Shown here piece by piece: positions 24,492-31,792 of a DNA stretch of 64,000 nt. Numbering within the stretch: the first letter of the stretch is position 1; each line of letters begins with the position of its first letter. The translations under genes and the position numbers were made by a program. Below the pieces are notes generated by a model. It ran no database searches and was not told the origin of the DNA. It saw only the letters and a list, made by a program, of their open reading frames with translations. The stretch is taken from contig NZ_JBFAJC010000036.1 of the NCBI RefSeq assembly GCF_040655075.1, forward strand, positions 45,536-109,535, written 5' to 3'. The stretch comes from Actinoallomurus sp040655075. GTDB lineage: Bacteria; Actinomycetota; Actinomycetes; Streptosporangiales; Streptosporangiaceae.

Positions 24492-25708
24492 CGCCAGTCT
24501 CCGACCAGGACGAAGGGAGCCCAATAGTACGCGTCGGCGAAGGGCCGCCTGGAGTAGTCGGGCGTCGCACCTGCTCGTAGCGCGCGGCGGCTGCGCGCCG
24601 CGGCCGCGACGAGCGCCACGCGTTCGGGCCCGGCGACTTCGGGCTCGGCGGCCAGCCGCTCGTAGCCCGCGAGGGCGACCGCGAAGTCGCCCGCCCGGAA
24701 GGCCAGATCGGCGATGTCCAGGTCCAGCATCCGCCGGGCCGCACCGGCGCGCTCGGGGCGCAGCGCCTCGCAGTACGCCACCACCTGCCCGATCGTCATC
24801 TCCCGCGTGGCCCGCTGGGCACGCTGCAGCGCGACCGCCTTCCCCGCGCCGCCGACCAGCTCCGCGTAGAAACCCCGCATGAGGAGGCTGGTGGAGATCT
24901 CGTCCACCGACCACAGGCTGACCACGACGGAGGCCGCGCCGGAATACAGGATCGCCCGGGTCAGGCCGATGAGCTCGTCCCCCGGCCCGCGCAGGTTGAC
25001 GCCGCTCTCACAAGCGCTGAGCACCACCAGATCGGGCCGGCAGCGCCGTGCGGTGAAATCCTCGGCCGTGAACAGCGCCACATCCGCGCCGGCCAGCGCG
25101 AACCCCGACCGCAGAGCGGCCTGCGGATCGAACACGCCGTGGCAGGCGACGTGCAGGACGTCCGCCTCGCCGGCCAGGCCCGCCAGCACCGCCTCCCTGG
25201 TCACCGCACCGCCACTGTGCACCTCGACGGCCTCGCCGCCGAGGGTCTCACGCAGCGCCAGCCCCTGCGCCTCGGCGTGCAGCAACGGCGCGTCGCCGGA
25301 CCGGGAGTCGGCGAATACCACCGCTCGGCGCGGCACGCGGGGCGCACGCCCGCGTACGTAGGTCATGATCGACGCGCTCGGCGTGTAGCAGACCGGATGA
25401 CGCTCGGCGAGCACCTGCCCGTCGGGAAGGGACAGGGCGTGCAGCGGTATCTGGTGCAGCAGGTCGTGGGGGACCAGCCACACCAGCTCTCCCGGCTCGG
25501 CCCAGTCGGCGGCCGGAGCCACGAGTGCGCCGAGCCGGTCCTGCAACGCCTCGGGCCGAGGCCGCTCGCCCAGCAGCCAGCCCGCCGCCTCGGTCAGCTC
25601 GGCCCGCCCGATCTCCAACCGGACCACCGCGGGCTCGGCCAGCTCGGCTCGCCCGACGAACACGTGGGTGCCGCCCTCACCCACCCAGTACTCCAGCAGC
25701 AGGGTCAC
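24488..25708 (-). CDS. CHAT domain (caspase-like) protein
   Basis: This 406-residue protein consists mainly of a CHAT domain, a peptidase C80/caspase-related fold found in bacterial conflict and cell-death systems. Landmarks are the entry strand TLLLEYWVGEGGTHVFVGR, PHDLLHQIPLHAL, the catalytic His190 in LHVACHGVF and the catalytic Cys233 in VVLSACESG. GLTRAILYSGAASVVVSLWSVDE and a helical tail follow. Both dyad residues are present, so it should be an active protease. The GTG at 25708 overlaps the stop of the upstream membrane gene (GTGA). Unlike most CHAT proteins, it has no TPR region of its own; TPRs are encoded nearby at 20475-22985. Confidence 0.88.
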   Translation of the reverse strand: MTLLLEYWVGEGGTHVFVGRAELAEPAVVRLEIGRAELTEAAGWLLGERPRPEALQDRLGALVAPAADWAEPGELVWLVPHDLLHQIPLHALSLPDGQVLAERHPVCYTPSASIMTYVRGRAPRVPRRAVVFADSRSGDAPLLHAEAQGLALRETLGGEAVEVHSGGAVTREAVLAGLAGEADVLHVACHGVFDPQAALRSGFALAGADVALFTAEDFTARRCRPDLVVLSACESGVNLRGPGDELIGLTRAILYSGAASVVVSLWSVDEISTSLLMRGFYAELVGGAGKAVALQRAQRATREMTIGQVVAYCEALRPERAGAARRMLDLDIADLAFRAGDFAVALAGYERLAAEPEVAGPERVALVAAAARSRRALRAGATPDYSRRPFADAYYWAPFVLVGDWR

Positions 25709-27327
25709 CGTGGAGCACCAAAGGTCCGCAGCGTTTCGATCCAGAGGTCTCTGACCAACGGCTCTGCCAACAGGTCCTCCGAACGGGCGAACAACAGCCG
25801 CTCGCGGATGCGGGCCCGGCCCAGCCGTACAGCGGCGAACGGGAGCGGCCGCCCACCCGCCTCGACTCGGTACTCGTCGGCCACGATCCGATAGTCCGCG
25901 TACCCCACCGGCACATGGCGGGCGGCCAGCCACAGCTCCCTGGCCTGTTCTTCCTCTCCCTGCCGATACCGCTGGGCCGCCAGCAGCCGAGCCGCCGGCC
26001 TTCGCACCGCCATCGACACCGCCTCCTGCTTCTCACCCCCATGGCTTCGCCCCACCGCCCCCTCGTCGACGAGCCGGTCGAGTTCGTCGATGACGGTCGC
26101 GTCCAGGTCATCGCCGTCGGCCGCGCAGTACGCGGCCAGCACCTCCTGGAAGGCGGCCAGTTGGTGCAGGTCGGCGCTCCTGAGCCGGTCCGCCCCCTGC
26201 CGGAGCAGTTCCACCCCCTGCGCCCGGTCGCCCGAGGCGACCGCGATCCTCGCGCGCACCTCGGCCGCCATCGACCGGGCGATCTCCAGCCGCCGGAGGA
26301 TCCTGATGCGGTCGACACCGGTCAGCCTGGGCAGCCCCTCCTCCTCCATGATCTCGATGACCTCGTCGGCCAAGCCCAGCAGCGCCGCCGCCCTCGGCAG
26401 GTCCACCGGGGTACGGGGCGGTGAGGTCCTGGTCACCTCAGGCGTCAGGTGGTAGGCGATCCGCAGCGCGGCCTGCGCGAGCCGGTCGTCGGGACGCCCC
26501 GCGATGAACTGGTCGTACACCCATGAGCGCAGTTGCCGGTGCCGGTCGTCGGGCGGCAGCCGGGTGAGCACGAACATGTCCCTGGCCGGGGTCGCCATCG
26601 CAGGACGGGACGGCCGGAGCCGGTAGGCCGTCCGCAGGGCCAGCACGGCCGCGAGCGCCAGCGCGGCCGGGAACAGCCGCCGGTCGGGTCGGAACACGCC
26701 CACCGTGAGCACCACGAACTCGCCCCGACCGACCAGCAGCCGCACGATCGTGTTGATGGCCCCCTCGACGAGCTGCGCGATCGCGCTGCCGAGGAACCTC
26801 GCCGGGCCGACGGCGAAGAACCCGATGGTGTGGGCCGTCAGCACCGCCAGGACGCCCAGCACGGTGAGCACTCCGGCGTCGTGCCAGGCCGCCGGATGGT
26901 CCAGCCAGAGCGTACTCAGCCAACCGCCCAGCGGTCCCGCGGCCAGCCCGGCGAAGACGGCGACGAGCACGGCCTCCAGGACGTTCACCGCCGTCCTGTT
27001 CAGCCGGATCGAACTGCCGTTGGCGCGCACTTGAGCCAGTGACTGCGCCGAGACCAGCGTGCCCGCGAGGACGAGCAGTGCCGGGTTCACCGGCGAGCCG
27101 ACGATCACCCGGCCCACCGTGAGCCCGAGCGGCGTCACCGCCGCCAGGTAGGCCAGCACCGCCGCCGCATACGCTAACCGGCTCGGCGGGCGCAGTGCGG
27201 CCTCGCGCCTTGCCCGGCGCAGCACGCGCCGCTGGGACGCGCGCACCATGCGCCTGGCACGCCACGTCCGCCACGCAGAGTGTGCCACGAGCGGCCTTTC
27301 TGCCCATCTGCTTCGACCCACTCTCAT
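25705..27327 (-). CDS. Multi-pass membrane protein with WVYDQF motif, upstream of CHAT gene
   Basis: This protein of about 540 residues has a basic N-terminus, six or more membrane segments (about 55-235), the island motif SWVYDQF at Trp269, then an alpha-helical soluble half of about 270 residues. The end contains YCAADGDDLDATVIDELDRLVDEG, one copy of the GRSHGG repeat, and AARLLAAQRYRQGEEEQARELWLAA. Its stop overlaps the CHAT start by 4 bp, so this is the first gene of the F-E-D-C style unit. The start is uncertain: ATG 27327 is used and ATG 27249 is possible. Neither has a strong Shine-Dalgarno. The function is unknown, but a membrane input subunit for the CHAT protein is plausible. Confidence 0.74.
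   Translation of the reverse strand: MRVGRSRWAERPLVAHSAWRTWRARRMVRASQRRVLRRARREAALRPPSRLAYAAAVLAYLAAVTPLGLTVGRVIVGSPVNPALLVLAGTLVSAQSLAQVRANGSSIRLNRTAVNVLEAVLVAVFAGLAAGPLGGWLSTLWLDHPAAWHDAGVLTVLGVLAVLTAHTIGFFAVGPARFLGSAIAQLVEGAINTIVRLLVGRGEFVVLTVGVFRPDRRLFPAALALAAVLALRTAYRLRPSRPAMATPARDMFVLTRLPPDDRHRQLRSWVYDQFIAGRPDDRLAQAALRIAYHLTPEVTRTSPPRTPVDLPRAAALLGLADEVIEIMEEEGLPRLTGVDRIRILRRLEIARSMAAEVRARIAVASGDRAQGVELLRQGADRLRSADLHQLAAFQEVLAAYCAADGDDLDATVIDELDRLVDEGAVGRSHGGEKQEAVSMAVRRPAARLLAAQRYRQGEEEQARELWLAARHVPVGYADYRIVADEYRVEAGGRPLPFAAVRLGRARIRERLLFARSEDLLAEPLVRDLWIETLRTFGAPR
26023..26058 (-). repeat. Single dispersed copy of the 36-bp GRSHGG element
   Basis: On the minus strand these 36 bases encode AVGRSHGGEKQE within the membrane protein gene. 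They match the acyl-CoA dehydrogenase repeat unit with about four substitutions. The frame used is the same as in the dehydrogenase gene 7 kb away. Confidence 0.75.
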
Positions 27328-27448
27328 GGTGCGGGTAAACGCCCGATCACGGAAGCGGAACGGCGGAACCGAAGCGGTCGCGACCCTGTTCCCCGAATCC
27401 ATGCTCCCGGGCCGCTGCGATGGGCTCTCGGAACGAGACACTGTTGAG

Positions 27449-29524
27449 GTGCCGAACGCCTCGTCGAACCGCCCCGGGACCCCTGACGGGGACGCCGGGG
27501 CGATGCCGAACGCCTTCCCCGGAGCCGCGAGCCGGGACACCAGGGCGTCGTCCCGCCGTCGTACGGCAGCGGCGGCCGTGACCGGGCTCGTGCTGGGGCT
27601 GCTCGCGCTCGGTCCCGCGCTCGCGCCGGGGTTCGTCCTGGCGTACGACATGGTGTTCGTGCCGCGTCCGGTGTTCGAGCGGGAGACGTTCGGGCTGACC
27701 GGGATGCTGCCCCGGCATGTGCCCAGCGATGCCGTCGTGACGGCCCTGGCCCACCTCGCGCCCGCCGACCTCGTCCAGAAGGCGATCCTGCTGGCGATCT
27801 TCGTGATCGCCTGCGTGTCCGCGGCGGCTCTGGTCTCGTCGGAGCGGCTCACGGCCCGGCTGGCCGGGGGCGTCGTCTACGCCTGGAACCCGTTCGTCGC
27901 CGAACGCCTGCTGCTCGGCCAGTGGGCGCTGCTCCTCGGGTACGCGGCGCTGCCCTGGGTCGTCCGGGCCGCCGCGCGCGGCGATCCCCGGCGGCTGGTC
28001 CTGGCCCTGGTGCCGGCGGCGATCGGCGGCTTCGCCGCGATGGCCGTGTCCGGCCTGGTCGTGCTCGTGCTGTCGCTGCGCCGGAGATCGATCCGGTGGC
28101 CGCTCGCCGTACTGGTCGTGATGAGCCTGCCGTGGATCGTGCCCTCCCTGCTGCGGTTCTCCGGCGTCCCGGCGGACCCGGCCGGGGTGGCTGCGTTCGC
28201 GGCTCGCGCGGACACGCCGTTCGGCGAGCTCGGCAGCCTGCTCCTCCTCGGCGGCGCGTGGAACGCCGAGACCGTACCGCCCGGGTACGGCGCCGCCGTG
28301 ACGGCCGTTCTCTGGCTGTGCGTCGTCGTGCTCGCCCTGGTCGTGTACGCGCGCGGCAGCCGGGCATCCGGAGCGCGCGGGGTGGGGAGCGCGATGCGGG
28401 GTGGTGCGGTGGCCGGGGTACGGAGGCTGGGGGCTGCCATGCGCGAGGGTGCGATGGCCCAGGTGCGGGGGCTGAGGACTGCCGTGCGGGGTGATGCTGC
28501 GGCCCGGATGCGTGAGCCGGGAACGGCCGCGTTCGTCGACGAGGCGGCCTGGGTGCGGGGATTGGGGACGGCTGCGGTCGTCGGCCTGGTCGTCGCCGCA
28601 CTCGGGGCCGTCGTGCCGGGCGTGCTGCGCGGGGTGATCGGCCTGTGGCCCGGGTTCGCGGTGCTGCGGGACGGCCAGCAGTACGTCGCGCCGCTGGCCC
28701 TCGTCGTCGCCGTCGGGATGGGGACGGCAGTCGATGCCCTCAGCCGTGGCCGCGGAACCGGCATCAGCGATGCGGACGCCCGGTCCCCGATCGGCCGGCC
28801 GCCGAGGACGGGGTCCGAACCTGGCCGAAGTGTCAGCCGAACGGCTGCTCGGCCGGGGGCTTCGGTTTGGTGGCGTTTGCCCCGGAGCGGCGATGCCGGT
28901 CGTCCGGAGCTCGCGGTCCTGGGCCTGCTGGCACCCGTAGCGTTGCTGCCTGGCCTCGCCTGGGGTGCGGGCGGGCGGCTGCACGCGGTGCGCTATCCCG
29001 CCGACTGGGCGCGGGCGCGGGCCGTCGTACAGACAGCCCCCGGCGACGTGCTCGTCCTGCCCTGGGAGGCGTACCGGAGCTACGCCTGGAACGGGGGGCG
29101 GCGCGTGCTCGACCCGCTGCCGCGCTTCCTGCCCGGCAGGGTGATCGTGAACGACGCCGTACGGGTGGGGACGGGCGGGCGCGAGCTGCGCATGGAGGTG
29201 GAGGACCGGCGCGCGCGGGCGCTGGACCCCCTGATCCGGTCGGGCGCACCGCTCACCGGCGCGCTGCGTTCCCGGGGCGTCCGGTACGTCGCCGTCGACG
29301 CGCCCGACGGCGTCCGGGCGGACCGCCTGCCCGGCGCCGAGCGTGTCGTCGCAGGGCCTGACCTGGTGCTCTACCGCATCCCGGGTGCGGCCGCGAGCCC
29401 GGAGACGCGCACGCCGCAGTGGCCTGTGGAAATTGCGTGGTTCATTACTTTCACGGTTGTTCTCTGGTCAACGCGGCTACCGGTCGGTAGCCTCATCGCA
29501 CGATCATTGCCGAAGGAGCCGTGA
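27449..29524 (+). CDS. GT-C-like polytopic membrane protein of envelope glycan operon
   Basis: This protein of about 691 residues has ten or more membrane segments. It contains VVYAWNPFVAERLLLGQWALLLGYAALPWVV, the sort of loop/TM seen in AftD-like and other GT-C enzymes. A soluble C-terminal part (about 500-660) includes GDVLVLPWEAYRSYAWNGGRRVLDPLPRFLPG. It carries an in-frame 4 x 15-residue repeat in a loop. The start is uncertain: GTG 27449 is used and ATG 27503 is possible, because the first 40 residues are low-complexity. It is followed with a 1-bp overlap by a DUF2613-like small protein. A glycosyltransferase or accessory role for a lipid-linked sugar is inferred. Confidence 0.75.
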   Translation: MPNASSNRPGTPDGDAGAMPNAFPGAASRDTRASSRRRTAAAAVTGLVLGLLALGPALAPGFVLAYDMVFVPRPVFERETFGLTGMLPRHVPSDAVVTALAHLAPADLVQKAILLAIFVIACVSAAALVSSERLTARLAGGVVYAWNPFVAERLLLGQWALLLGYAALPWVVRAAARGDPRRLVLALVPAAIGGFAAMAVSGLVVLVLSLRRRSIRWPLAVLVVMSLPWIVPSLLRFSGVPADPAGVAAFAARADTPFGELGSLLLLGGAWNAETVPPGYGAAVTAVLWLCVVVLALVVYARGSRASGARGVGSAMRGGAVAGVRRLGAAMREGAMAQVRGLRTAVRGDAAARMREPGTAAFVDEAAWVRGLGTAAVVGLVVAALGAVVPGVLRGVIGLWPGFAVLRDGQQYVAPLALVVAVGMGTAVDALSRGRGTGISDADARSPIGRPPRTGSEPGRSVSRTAARPGASVWWRLPRSGDAGRPELAVLGLLAPVALLPGLAWGAGGRLHAVRYPADWARARAVVQTAPGDVLVLPWEAYRSYAWNGGRRVLDPLPRFLPGRVIVNDAVRVGTGGRELRMEVEDRRARALDPLIRSGAPLTGALRSRGVRYVAVDAPDGVRADRLPGAERVVAGPDLVLYRIPGAAASPETRTPQWPVEIAWFITFTVVLWSTRLPVGSLIARSLPKEP
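28391..28570. repeat. In-frame tandem repeat, 4 x 45 bp
   Basis: Units start at 28391, 28436, 28481 and 28526. They encode AMRGGAVAGVRRLGA, AMREGAMAQVRGLRT, AVRGDAAARMREPGT and AAFVDEAAWVRGLGT. The repeats are more diverged than the GRSHGG blocks and lie in a loop between two membrane segments. Confidence 0.75.
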
Positions 29525-29655
29525 TGCGGATCGCCGTCGCCGCCCTGGCCGGAATCGTGCTGGCCCTGCTGACCTCGTTCGGCATCGTGCGCGTTGTCAC
29601 GACCGCTCAGCAGGACCCGGTCGTCAAGCCGCTCTACAACTACGGCACCCGGTGA
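29524..29655 (+). CDS. Small single-pass protein, DUF2613-like
   Basis: This 43-residue protein begins MRIAVAALAGIVLALLTSFG, a single signal or anchor segment, and ends KPLYNYGTR. Small proteins with one N-terminal hydrophobic segment and a terminal YGxR motif are the DUF2613 type, which in mycobacteria is encoded next to aftD (Rv0236A next to Rv0236c). The same neighbourhood occurs here. The ATG overlaps the preceding TGA by one base. Function is unknown. It is too short for most gene callers but convincing by context. Confidence 0.78.
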   Translation: MRIAVAALAGIVLALLTSFGIVRVVTTAQQDPVVKPLYNYGTR

Positions 29656-29658
29656 CCG

Positions 29659-30432
29659 GTGCGCCCGGAGGGCCCGCGCGCTGAGGCGCTGGACGTCGTC
29701 ATCCCCGCGCGCGACGAGGCCGGTCGGCTCCCGCACGGCCTCACGGTGCTGTCGGCCAAGCTCGCCGCACTGCCGCTGAGCGGCTCGATCATCGTCGTCG
29801 ACAACGCCAGCACCGACGCCACCGCGGACATCGCCGAACGCTGGTCCGGGCCCGTGCCGGTACGCCTCGTGCGGTGCCCCACACCCGGCAAGGGCGCCGC
29901 GGTCCGCGCCGGGCTCCTGGCCACCGCAGCCCCGTACGTCGGCTTCTGCGACGCCGACATGGCCACCGGCCTGGACGCCCTCGACGAGACCCTCGCCCTC
30001 CTCCGGGCCGGGCACCGGGTCGTCATCGGCTCACGCCGCCACCCCGCCTCGGCCGTCGAGGCGTACGGGCGTCCGCTTCGCCGCCTGGGCGCCCTCGCGT
30101 TCAACCGGCTCGTCCGCGACCTGACCGGAGGCGTGACGGACACGCAGTGCGGGTTCAAGTTCTTCACCGGACCGCTGGCCCGGGCCGCCGCCGCCGACCT
30201 GCGCACGGCCGGATTCGCCTTCGACGTCGAACTCCTGCTGCACTGCCGCCGCCGGGGCGCCGAGGCCGTGGAAATCCCCGTCGCGTGGCGTGACGTGCCC
30301 GGCTCGACGTTCTCCGTCCGGCGGCACGCGGGCGCCTGCCTGCGCGACCTGCTCCGCATCCGCGCCGAGGCCGGGCGTTCACCGACGCCGCAGCGGGCCC
30401 GCGCCATCGCCGACGAACTGCGGGCCGGATGA
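29659..30432 (+). CDS. Family 2 glycosyltransferase
   Basis: This 257-residue GT-A enzyme resembles polyprenyl-phosphate sugar synthases (DPM1/ALG5 type). It starts DVVIPARDEAGRLPHGL and has the nucleotide-binding VVDNASTDATADIA. The DAD metal motif is in GFCDADMATG, and the family-typical GVTDTQCGFKFF is present. No C-terminal membrane segments are visible. It probably transfers a sugar from a nucleotide donor to polyprenyl phosphate, giving the donor used by GT-C enzymes such as the AftD-like protein downstream. It starts at GTG 3 bp after the small protein and ends overlapping the GT4 gene by ATGA. Confidence 0.88.
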   Translation: MRPEGPRAEALDVVIPARDEAGRLPHGLTVLSAKLAALPLSGSIIVVDNASTDATADIAERWSGPVPVRLVRCPTPGKGAAVRAGLLATAAPYVGFCDADMATGLDALDETLALLRAGHRVVIGSRRHPASAVEAYGRPLRRLGALAFNRLVRDLTGGVTDTQCGFKFFTGPLARAAAADLRTAGFAFDVELLLHCRRRGAEAVEIPVAWRDVPGSTFSVRRHAGACLRDLLRIRAEAGRSPTPQRARAIADELRAG

Positions 30433-31664
30433 GCGCGGAGAGGGAACTGCGGACGCTCGCGATCGTCAACTGGCGCGACCCCTGGCACCCGGAGGCCGGT
30501 GGCGCCGAGCGGTACGCCTGGGAGATGGCCCGGTGGTTCGCCGCGCGGGGGACCCGGGTCCGGTTCGTCACCGGGCGTGCGCCGGGGCAGGCCGGGCGGG
30601 AACGGATCGAGGACGTCGAGATCGTACGCCGGGGTGGCCGGTTCACCGTCTACCCGCTGGTGCTGGCCTGGATGCTGCTCCGCCGACGGGCGTTCGACGC
30701 CGTGCTCGACTGCCAGAACGGCATCCCGTTCTTCACCCCCTGGGTGCTGCCGCGCCGCGTTCCGGTCCTGTGCGTCGTGCACCACGTCCACGACGGCCAG
30801 TTCCACCTCTACTTCCCGGCGTGGCTGGCACGCCTCGGCCGCTTCCTCGAAGGCCCGGTGGCCCGGCGCGCGTACCGGCGGCACGCCTGCGTCGCGGTGT
30901 CCCCGTCGACGGTGACCGCCATGCGGGAGCGCCTGGCCTGGACCGGACCGGTGTACCTCATCCCGAACGGCGTGACCCTCCCGGACACCGCTCCGGACCC
31001 GAGCGGCGTGAGGCCCCCGGACGCCGCTTCCGGCCCGGACGGCGTGACACGTTCGGGCACCGTTCCCGGCCCGGTGGAGACGGACGACGAGCCGGAGCTC
31101 GCGTGCGTGAGCAGGCTCGTCCCGCATAAACGCGTCGGCCGGCTGCTCGACGTCGCCGCGCGGCTCCGCGTCCGCGTGCACGTCATCGGGCGAGGGCCGC
31201 AGGAGGCCGCGCTACAGGCCCAGGTCGCTGCGCGCGGTCTGGAGGACCTGGTCGTCCTGCACGGCTACCTGCCGGAAGAGCAGAAGGACGCGCTCGTCGC
31301 CCGCGCCCGGATCCATCTCAGCGCCTCGCGCGGAGAGGGCTGGGGACTCAGCGTCGCCGAGGCGGCGGCGTTCGGCGTGCCGACCGTCGCGTACGACGTC
31401 GACGGGTTGCGTGACGCCGTCGTTGACGATGTGACGGGCTGGCTCGTGCCCGAGGGCGAGGAGCTCGTGGACGTCGTCGAGCGGGCGCTGAAGGAGCTGA
31501 GCGTCCCGGAGCGGCGCCGCGAGACGGCCGCCGCCTGCCAGGCCTGGGCCGCGGAGTTCACCTGGTCTCGCAGTGCCGAACGGATGGCGGCGCTGCTCGA
31601 CGCCGCCGTCCGGCGCGAGACGGCGCAAGGCCTGGAGGACCGGTCGTTCCCATGGCCGCGTTGA
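30429..31664 (+). CDS. Family 4 glycosyltransferase with in-frame repeat in linker
   Basis: This 411-residue GT-B enzyme has an N-terminal acceptor domain starting LAIVNWRDPWHPEAGGAERYAWEMA. The C-terminal donor domain has ACVSRLVPHKR, HGYLPEEQKDALVARA and the EX7E-type SRGEGWGLSVAEAAAFG. It should use a retaining mechanism and act in the cytoplasm on a lipid-linked glycan. Directly after IPNGV, the hinge between the two domains, there are three 12-residue repeats. The gene ends SFPWPR with a stop that once overlapped the next gene. That junction is now multiplied (see 31652-31792). Confidence 0.9.
   Translation: MSAERELRTLAIVNWRDPWHPEAGGAERYAWEMARWFAARGTRVRFVTGRAPGQAGRERIEDVEIVRRGGRFTVYPLVLAWMLLRRRAFDAVLDCQNGIPFFTPWVLPRRVPVLCVVHHVHDGQFHLYFPAWLARLGRFLEGPVARRAYRRHACVAVSPSTVTAMRERLAWTGPVYLIPNGVTLPDTAPDPSGVRPPDAASGPDGVTRSGTVPGPVETDDEPELACVSRLVPHKRVGRLLDVAARLRVRVHVIGRGPQEAALQAQVAARGLEDLVVLHGYLPEEQKDALVARARIHLSASRGEGWGLSVAEAAAFGVPTVAYDVDGLRDAVVDDVTGWLVPEGEELVDVVERALKELSVPERRRETAAACQAWAAEFTWSRSAERMAALLDAAVRRETAQGLEDRSFPWPR
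30969..31076. repeat. In-frame tandem repeat, 3 x 36 bp in glycosyltransferase hinge
   Basis: Units start at 30969, 31005 and 31041. They encode GVTLPDTAPDPS, GVRPPDAASGPD and GVTRSGTVPGPV. They lengthen the interdomain linker of the GT4 enzyme without disturbing either Rossmann domain. Confidence 0.75.
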
Positions 31665-31792
31665 CCCGCACCGAGGCGTTCCCGCGGACGCGGATCGAGG
31701 CGTTCCCGCGGGCCCGGATCGAGGCGTTCCTGTGGGCTCGGGCCGAGGCGTTCCTGTGGACCCGGATCGAGGCGCTCTCATGGCCGCGTTGA
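31652..31792 (+). CDS. 46-codon junction ORF of 24-bp repeats before the AftD-like gene
   Basis: This frame starts at ATGGCCGCGTTGACCCG, which is identical to the true start region of the next gene at 31780. It runs through 8-residue repeats (EAFPRTRI, EAFPRARI, EAFLWARA, EAFLWTRI) and stops in TGA overlapping the real start by 13 bases. Its tail WPR-stop is identical to the GT4 C-terminus. It is probably a by-product of junction duplication, but it could be translated and couple ribosomes to the downstream gene. Confidence 0.35.
   Translation: MAALTRTEAFPRTRIEAFPRARIEAFLWARAEAFLWTRIEALSWPR
31673..31779. repeat. 24-bp minisatellite between GT4 and AftD-like genes
   Basis: Four full 24-bp units begin at 31673, 31697, 31721 and 31745. 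A fifth unit starting at 31769 is partial. The consensus begins GAGGCGTTCC and ends CGGATC. The array separates two copies of ATGGCCGCGTTGACCCG (31652 and 31780), showing that the stop/start overlap itself was duplicated. Confidence 0.9.

Noticed and set aside
31573..31779. Upstream in-frame extension of the AftD-like gene
   Set aside because: The extension translates repeat sequence and the end of the preceding gene in another frame. ATG 31780 gives the natural start.
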